Source of the DNA: Phallusia mammillata | Lineage: Eukaryota > Chordata > Ascidiacea > Phlebobranchia > Ascidiidae | DNA length: 64,000 nucleotides | NCBI GenBank assembly: GCA_003260075.1 | Contig: QLIY01000427.1 | Location: forward strand, 55,612 to 119,611 | Direction of reading: 5' to 3' | In this document: in pieces, positions 51,801-60,800 of the stretch | How the letters are laid out: each line of letters opens with the position of its first letter | Numbering within the stretch: position 1 is the stretch's first letter | Translations under genes and position numbers: made by a program | The notes under the pieces: model-generated | Told to the model about the DNA's origin: nothing | The model's input: only the letters and a program-made list of their open reading frames with translations | The model's database searches: none

Positions 51801-54800
51801 CAAGCGTCAAAAAGTCCATAAGAGGCCACTCCACCCCAGCCATTAACAACAGATGAGGTAATGTTTGGAGGCTATTGTAGATACGAATGGACGTTTATAG
51901 TGCAACTATATACTACGATCATGCCGCGTGTCTCGTGATGGCCATTCAACAAAATCACGTCATGGTGACGTCACAAACCAAAAAATTCACCTCAACAATG
52001 CCGTCCACCATTGCGTTGAGCGTCTCCGGTACGTAGCCCATTGAGGTGATTTGAAAGAGCACGTCTTGGAGAAAGCCTGTACACAACAAAAATACATTAG
52101 TTACGAATTTAAAAGGTCTTACCTCGCTTTAACGCGCCCAGCAACAAAACCTAGGTATCTGATTGCTGATTTTTTGCTTGAACACAGTTTCAGACTACAG
52201 TACAAATGTATGTGTTTCAAAATGTGCGTATCGCTCAAAAATCAAATCTATGTGCCATGTATTCCATTACAGGTACCATAAGTCGCCTATTTAGACAAAA
52301 ATACGATCAGATGCATGTCGTGTCTATATTTCCTCTAACAGGGCAACAGTTAACATATGCAGTTTTAGACAACATTACAAGTCGATACGTTTCAAACTAT
52401 GCCAGCATATATGCTATTCGCCCGCCATTCAAATTTATTTATCATATATTCCGTCACAAACACCACAGGCCGCCTGTGTGGACGTAAATGCGTTCATTAG
52501 CATCTCGTGTTTATATTTCCTTCTAACAGGGCGCATCATGAGCAACAACGATACTTTCCCAATTGTTCCAGGAAAAGCCGCTTTATCAACAAACGGATGG
52601 AAGGTGTCCATTGCGACATTCATTAAACACGTATGTTCATCTAGATGGTTATTATGTGGGGAAGTATATGTCTATTGATGGCAATGTTTAATATGGCAAC
52701 ACCAGACCTAAAACCATTGCTTTCAGAGCTCTTTTGCTCATATATACTGACACATAAATTAAAAATACTTTGTGCAAGCTAATGAAGCCTAAAACAACGC
52801 TTTAAAACAAGATGGCATAATTAGAAAATATAAACAAAACAAACAATAGGTATTTATAATGCTGAGCATGAACTATAGTCAGACACACTGTTCCATGTAT
52901 TGTTGTCAGGTTTATTTACAGTGGTGTGTGTTGTAGGAGTTTGTTGTTATATCTACTTTGTCAGTTTAGTTTCAAAACTGGATGCACTTAGTCACGCACA
53001 AAATTGTCACATTTTTTTAATACTTCGTGGTTGGCGCTCTTATTACAGATGAAAACAAAGGCCCTCGTGAATCTTTTACTAGTTTACTGCAATTTCAATA
53101 CATTTAAGTTGAGAAGTTTAGGGCCAAATCCATGCTTAAAATGAAAGTTTTAACCGCTGACTCAAGTCAAACAGTCGCAAGTTGGACCGCAACCTCTCTG
53201 CAAACATGTGCTTGATCTGTATGTCACAGTGGCCCTCGTTTGGCACATTCTTGTTACTTCTTATCAGGCTCATCGCATGCAATATGCCGTGTCGTCGGCA
53301 AAGGCATCAACTTACAACACTATATGTGTTAGTGTCTCCTACCTGCAGGCGCGGAATGTGTGTGGGTGCCACTTATGCAAACGTTCTCGGCGTTGTAGAG
53401 ATCCCCGTACACCAGCTTCAACTTTTTAAGGACCTACAAGGGATTAGAAGCAAATTATCTTAACGTGGTCCAAAGTTTTAGGGCCAGAACATCTGTCTGA
53501 GGTGATTTGTCACTATTTTGTAATCCTTCTCTGTTGGGTAAAGGTCGGGGTTGCCAAAATGACAAATTGTATTTGCAGAATAGCTTGTAATGTACACTAT
53601 TAACTTTACCCTTTCTTGTGAAAATTAACACGTATAAAGTTTATTACTAGATAGAAAACTGAGCGTGAAAGTTTATTACTGAATAAACCATAGAACTGTT
53701 TACAACAGTAATCGAATAATGTTAGATCACATGAGAATTGATTAACAAAACACGAGATTTTGACACAGAAACATTATAGCGTTTAATATCATAAACTCGG
53801 CGTAAACCCGTCCCGAACCCGAATTTTAAAAGCTTAAAATTTTGTCCAAATTAGACCCAAAAGTTGGTGAAATTTCCGCATTAACCAGGCTGAGGGTGAA
53901 GTCAGACCCAAATTAAGCCCGCTTTATTTAAACTCCCACTTAAACCCGGTTCGAACCCGACTTACAACTTTGATGCAAACCAATGCAATTGAACTGTGTA
54001 CAAAAGCAAGTGTGTTACTTCGAGTGAAAAAATGAAGTGGTTACCTCCAGTTTGACGAGCATTGATCCCATGCAAGCATCGATGTTGATGAACAAGACGC
54101 GGCTCCTGCCCTGGCCAACCACGAAAGCTCTTGAATACTGGCGAAAATGAATTCCACCTGCTACTTGGTTCGGATTTGCGTAACCCATCTGAAACACGCA
54201 AAAAACAGTTAGCCCATTTGCTTATACGCTCTCAACCCCAGTCAACCAAAAACAATTCAGAAAATTGGTTTTCGTCATAGAGGCAAATGCTGTACTATAT
54301 TAGATTTAGCGTTTTTGGCGATAATGTAAAATTTTGCTTCTGTGGAATTTGTCCTATCTTGCATTCCTGCTAAATTGCATTTTCACATTACGGTTTTGCG
54401 ATGTGTTTTTGGAATGTAAAAGTCGTATTTTTTTAACAATACCAAACACAAAAGCGATTGTAGGTTAATAAAACGATAACTAGTGCTTTTCACAATTGGT
54501 GGAGCCATAATCCTTTAAACACCAGTTACGCGTTGCGTGTGTCCAGGAATGTCAGTTACTCTCCTTTGAGTGATGACCTTATACAGTCGTTGTATACTAA
54601 TCAAGCCCATAATTATAACCAAGCAGCCTAAGTACACCAAAAAGTAATGTATAGTTGACAGATGTGCAAATTAGAAACGTTGAAAAAAAATTGGAGCAGA
54701 AATATATGGGTTTGTGGGTTTGCATTACAAATTAGTTTGCCTCATTTCAAAGCGATGTTTCTCATGAGCTATACTTTCCTAATGTAAAACAAAACAATAA

Positions 54801-57800
54801 TAAAACTGCCTAAACAGTTAAACCAAATGAATATAAAATTTAAAACAGTAAACAATAACAAACAGTAACGTATTAGTCATTTTCAAGAATCATACCATGT
54901 TGGCGTCCGCCGGGGGTCCCGTGATGTCAGCCCTTCCCACGCCGATAACGTAACCTGGTTCCTTGTCTGAAAGTTAAACACAATACTAAGGTTACAATCT
55001 CCACTCGCTGTTTATGGATATAGACACTGCCAGCAGAAAATTATTGTGGTTAAAGCTGTGGACAGACAACTGTGACCCTAAACTTGTTGGTCAGTGGTAT
55101 CTTGAAAATCTTTATCAGTGCCGTACAATTGCTTCAAAAATAAGATTGGATAGGGGATCTGAGACTGGTGTAATGGCTACAATGCACACATTTCTTGAAG
55201 GATTTTGAACAACCAGCAGACTCAGTATTTATGGAAAATCTACAGCAAATCAGGTTAGGTTATTTTAACATTATGTTGAAACTAAATTTGAACTAACCTA
55301 TATATTTAAGACATTTAGATTGAAAGTTGGTAGAATGAGTTGCATGAAAGACTTGAGAAATTTTATAAACATAAGTTGATGTTTATAGAAGATGAAATTC
55401 ATTATAACCCAAGTAGCAAATTACACAGGACTGCAAGAATGTGGTATGTGTTTCAACACTTCATTTTTGATCATAGTTGTAGTTGATTATGTACATATTT
55501 GAATATATTTTGGTCGATGCACCCATATAAGAATTGGATTACCCAACCCCCCCCCCAAATTTGAACTAACCTATATATTTAAGACATTTAGATTGAAAGT
55601 TGGTGGAATGAGTTTACGTTTTTAAAAGATGAAAGTCATTATAACCCAAGTAGCAAATTACACAGGACTGCATGAATGTGGTATGTGTTTCAACACATCA
55701 TTTTTGATCATAGTTGTAGTTGATTATGTACATATTTAAATATATTTTGGTCGATGTATCCATATTAGAATTGGATTACCCAAAACATTAGACTGTTGGG
55801 GTACAAAACTAGTTTTCTGTACCACTTGCAGGCACTTGTTGGAACTATTTTGTATGACTGATATGGAAACTGCATTATGGTATTAAGAATACAGTGACAG
55901 AAAGACAATTGGAGCAAGTGGCTGAGTTGTCTGGTGTACTGGAGGCTCCAAGGGACTACTTAAATGAAAACAAAAGAACTTTGATGCAATCCAAAATTGG
56001 AGATACAAAGTTGATCGAAAATTGTAACTGTATTGATGCATTTTTGTTTTTGAAGCAAAGCATTGGCGAAGATGAAAACTTGTAGTTTGTGACCAGTCTA
56101 TATTGTTTTTTTTATGTTTTATTTTTTAGAATTGAAAGTGAACATGTTTTCAAAGTAACACATTGACATGGTGTGAAGACACAAATAAGGTATTCAGATA
56201 TGGCAAGGTAACACCATGTGGTTTAGCATTTGTACCATGGCTGATAAAAGTAAAAAAAAGATGGTTGCAGTACTATAACACAGCATAGGTAATGAAGATC
56301 TGCAAATAAATAGGCAAATAAATTGTGAACAAAAGAACAATATTAATAGAGTGGTATCTGAAAACCAATGTAGGCACAGATATCTTAATCATAAAAATTG
56401 AAATTAAACGAAATATAAAACTGTAAGTTTAACAACGAAAAACTCACAAACACCCCTCACAAACAGTTAACAATATTAATTACACTGGTGGCTTGCAATA
56501 AATGAGTCAATTGCTTTGGTGGCTAAATTTCCAGTGCAAAACAATAAGGTCCCTTTTTCCGTTGTAGGAGATTGTGAAGCGATTTCTGGTCAGTAAAAGC
56601 TTGTTGTACACACTGTATCAGTAAGCAGAAGTTGTTCGTTGCTAACAAGGAAACTGAAATGTGCCAAACAAAGGGCATTTTGGCAAACCTCTGTTTCTTC
56701 AGACCCACAAACTGTGCCAACGTTTGAAAGATACTTGTTAAATGTTCAGTTTATTAGCTCTTCAATTGTCATGAACTCATTTTTAGTTGTATTTCTTATT
56801 ATTATTGTTCCATAATAAATTTTGTTGTAAGCTGGTATGTAACCATATTCATCAGCACATTTCTCATCAACAACTTTTCCCAACTGGGCAACAAAATTGG
56901 CAGCCAGTGTGTGCATTTGCACAATTTTTCTTGTATGTTCTTCAGGGCCCTGTTTTGTTTTGGAAAGCAGCTCCAAAGTTTCAGGAAGATATCGCTCAAC
57001 CACCCAAACACTGGGAAATCTTTAGATGAAGATCTTTCCTTGAATGCTCTACGAAAACCACCCTCTCCAAACTTCTCTTCCTCTATTTTGAAGTCAACAC
57101 TGGTTTCACTTCCCCACATCATCTCATCAATTTTGAAGTGGGGGCAATTATCTTTGTAGAGGAAGACTGTACAGCACTGCCAAGTTTTATCATGTCAAAA
57201 ATAGACAGGATTTTTTGGTACATGATTAAAACATACTTTTTTGAGGAATGACCCACATGTAGGTTTACTTATTCATATTATTTTTTTAATGTCAGGCAAT
57301 GAGATGTTTTCATCTGAAGAAACTGGAGTTTTAATTGTGTTTAATACCACGCCCTAAAAGTTAAAACGAATATGAACAACTGTTAAATTTGGTATTTGTC
57401 TAAACAACAGGCAGGAAAGTACCTGCTCTCCAGCAAAGCCATCACAATCCATATGCTTAAGAGAAAAATGCAAGCTACATGCTTGTTTAATGTTTTCCAA
57501 AGAAACACTTTCAATTAAGTTACAAATTCACGAGCAAGGACTTTGGAATATTTTTGAGATTTGCCAGAAACTTCGGAACTACACCTTTGCACTGTCAAAT
57601 ACTTTTTGTCCAAAATATCTTCCCCTATTTTCTGGTAGCTTGTTATTTCATTTCTATTTTTTCCAAATCTCGGTCACTTTTTAATCTTGCAATACAAAGT
57701 TGCTACACATATAAAATAAATAAGAGCGGTTACTAGACTTTGCAATATATACCGTTATTGATTTATTTTCAGATAATTGGTTTGTTTTACAGTTAAACAA

Positions 57801-60800
57801 CAACAAAAAGTAGGCTTACAGTTCCCAAATGCTGCAAGTCCTCATACCCAAAACATAGATTTTGCTTCAACTGACTGATTATCTGCGAATACGCCCCCCC
57901 CCCGTTGCTACACATATAAAATAAATAAGAGCGGTTACTAGACTTTGCAATTTATCGTTATTGTTTTATTTTCAGATAATTGGTTTGTTTTACGGTTAAA
58001 CAACAACAAAAAGTAGGCTTACAGTTCCAAAATGCTGCAAGTCCTCATACCCAAAACATAGATTTTGCTCAAACTGACTGATTACCCGCGAATACGTTAC
58101 TCGGCCGTGACCAATGTATGACGTCACAGTTGGCACTGGCACTCATAGGCCACGGCGGAAAAACACACTTTCATTTTCACTTTTATTTTTCGCAACTGGC
58201 ACTGGCAGGCCTCGGCCCCGGCGAAAAAACGAAAATGATTTTCGTTTTCATTTTGATTTGCGTTTTCATTTTGATTTGTGTATTCATTTTGATTTGCGTT
58301 TTCATTTTGATTTGTGTTTTCATTTTGATTTGCGTTTTCGTTTTGATTTGCGTTTTCATTTTGATTTGTGTATTCATTTTGATTTGCGTTTACGTTTCGA
58401 TTTGCGTTTTCATTTTGATTTGTGTATTCATTTTGATTTGCGTTTACGTTTCGATTTGTGTTTTCGTTTTGATTTGTGTTTTTAATTTGATTTTTTCTTT
58501 AATTTTCGTTTTAAATTGCGTTTTTAATTCTTTTGTTTTTATTTTTTTGTGTTGGCATTCATAGGCCACCATACACATGCGGCCCTTGATTAAAGGTTGT
58601 GCGGCCCGCAGAGACACTTGGACTTCAAATGTACTGGCAAACGAGTGCAATTATTATATATTTTTGAGCAGATTAGTGCGCCTGGTGCTATTTTTCTGCG
58701 ACCTGACANAGTTACTTATAGGACCTTAGATTGTTCGCCGAAAGTTAAGGTGTCTCAAAACCAAGGAACGAAACTATCGTTTTTTTTTCGTTTCTACGAC
58801 GAAAGGCTGCAATCATTGACTTAGTGTATTGAAATACTGCACCCAAACAATAGGAGTGAAATTCAAATAGTCAGCCATATAAATAGCGTCCAGTTCCGGC
58901 AAAACGGTAAGCGTGCGATTAGACGCCAATGAAAAACGGTTATATGTTGGCGGTTTCATCCACAACGCCCGTTGAAGAGTTTGTCGAGAGGTTTTCAGTT
59001 TGTACAGTCGCGCTCCCTTGTCTNTCTACGACGAAAGGCTGCAATCATTGACTTAGGGTATTGAAATACTGCACCCAAACAATAGGAGTGAAATTCAAGT
59101 AGTCAGCCATATAAATAGCGTCCAGTTCCGGCAAAACGGTAAGCGTGCGATTAGACGCCAATGAAAAACGGTTATATGTTGGCGGTTTCATCCACAACGC
59201 CCGTTGAAGAGTTTGTCGAGAGGTTTTCAGTTTGTACAGTCGCGCTCCCTTGTCGTTAATTCGCTTCCAGGGAGACCATCGTCTAACACAGTCTCATCGA
59301 TAATTCACTAGCTACACGCGCCATCTGTTTAAAAGCGCGGCGCTCCATTCACTGCCACAAAAGCCGGTGACGTAACGCGCAAATCGAGAAGCCGGTTTTC
59401 ATTGATCCGATTGGACCAGCAGCCATCGCGCGATGTACACTCCTCTCGGTTTCCTCTAAATACTCTGTCGCTCGAATTTCCACATTTTCAAAACCGCGGT
59501 AACGACTTTTTTAAGTTAAATAAGGCCAACACTTAACTATCGATCGTGGCTGATATGAAATTTGATTTTGCAGGGCTGTCGAAATTTAGGTTTACATAAC
59601 TCATGTAGTTTCAGTATTGTTAAATAGGGGTAATTTCAAAACAACAAAAATATAAATGAGTGTGTGTGTGTACACAAACCTTTGACTCTTTGTACTATAA
59701 ATTATGTATGTTGATTCATAAAATAGAAAACGGTTAACGCATCAGCACATACCGATGTCATATAATTTTGATTTTTAAGGATGCATCATGAATAATTGAA
59801 TGGAATTTATGACTCGTAACAAATAGAATCTGCTAACAAGGTCAGAAACACTGATGACGTACGACACAAGAAGCGTTTTTAACTATTACGTCACTAAACG
59901 GGTTCAACGCATAGGAAATTGCAACACATACATCCCCCTGTACTAGACACGGCAATATGCTCCGATCGACGAATTACACCAAAATCTACTCATTTTGCGC
60001 CGGCTGTGAGCAAAAAACTCCAAGCGTGTGATGTTTACTTCCCGTCGGCGGTTTTTACTACGCCACTGCGCCATTGTGATTGTGAGGCTTGTTGTGTGAG
60101 CAAACTTTGCAATTACAACCCCGGGGGGCTACGTGAGAAGTTTGTATCAGCACCACGTGGCTAAATGAGATCAAAGAAACCTATCCAATCCTGAAGGTTT
60201 GGGGTACGTGTTTTTAAAGCCTAATAATGTTGATAAGAAACATACAGGCCACCAATTGCATTTAAAGAATCTTTCAAAGTACCATAAAGTAAATGCAAAT
60301 AAATATGTTCATACACGGAGATGTTAAGTCAAAAAAGAGCGATTACACAGACTAACGACATTAAACAATGTTCACGGTTTAAAGGCCAAATGCGACGAAG
60401 ATACTTTAGAGATTCTGCAGTGCGTGACGGAAAACGCCCCCAAAAACAGCCGTCAGAAAAATGACTTTTAGGTCAGTTTGCACAACCATTACTTACACAT
60501 TTTGGCAACAACGCGGTGCAATTACGATAAGAAATGAGCCGCCAAGTGAACGGTTGCGAAGCATTACCATTATCCCGGCAAAGGTGATGAGTTAGAATGG
60601 CGTTTATCAACGGTTTAAATGCCACTTTTGTGTATTTAAAGTGACCGTCTTCACTTTTTATGGATAGACTTACATTATATAGTTAGTATGTCGTGCTTCT
60701 CGATAATGCACCTGTAAATAATTGCAGTATTTTGTATCGTATTTAATGCACTTAAGTGCGGCAATTATTTGAGTAGTCATATATCGATTACGAAAAGAAC

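Noticed and set aside
58114-58564. Long Phe/Asp- or Ile/Cys-rich ORFs
   Set aside because: Produced by the 18-bp minisatellite, whose period keeps frames open.
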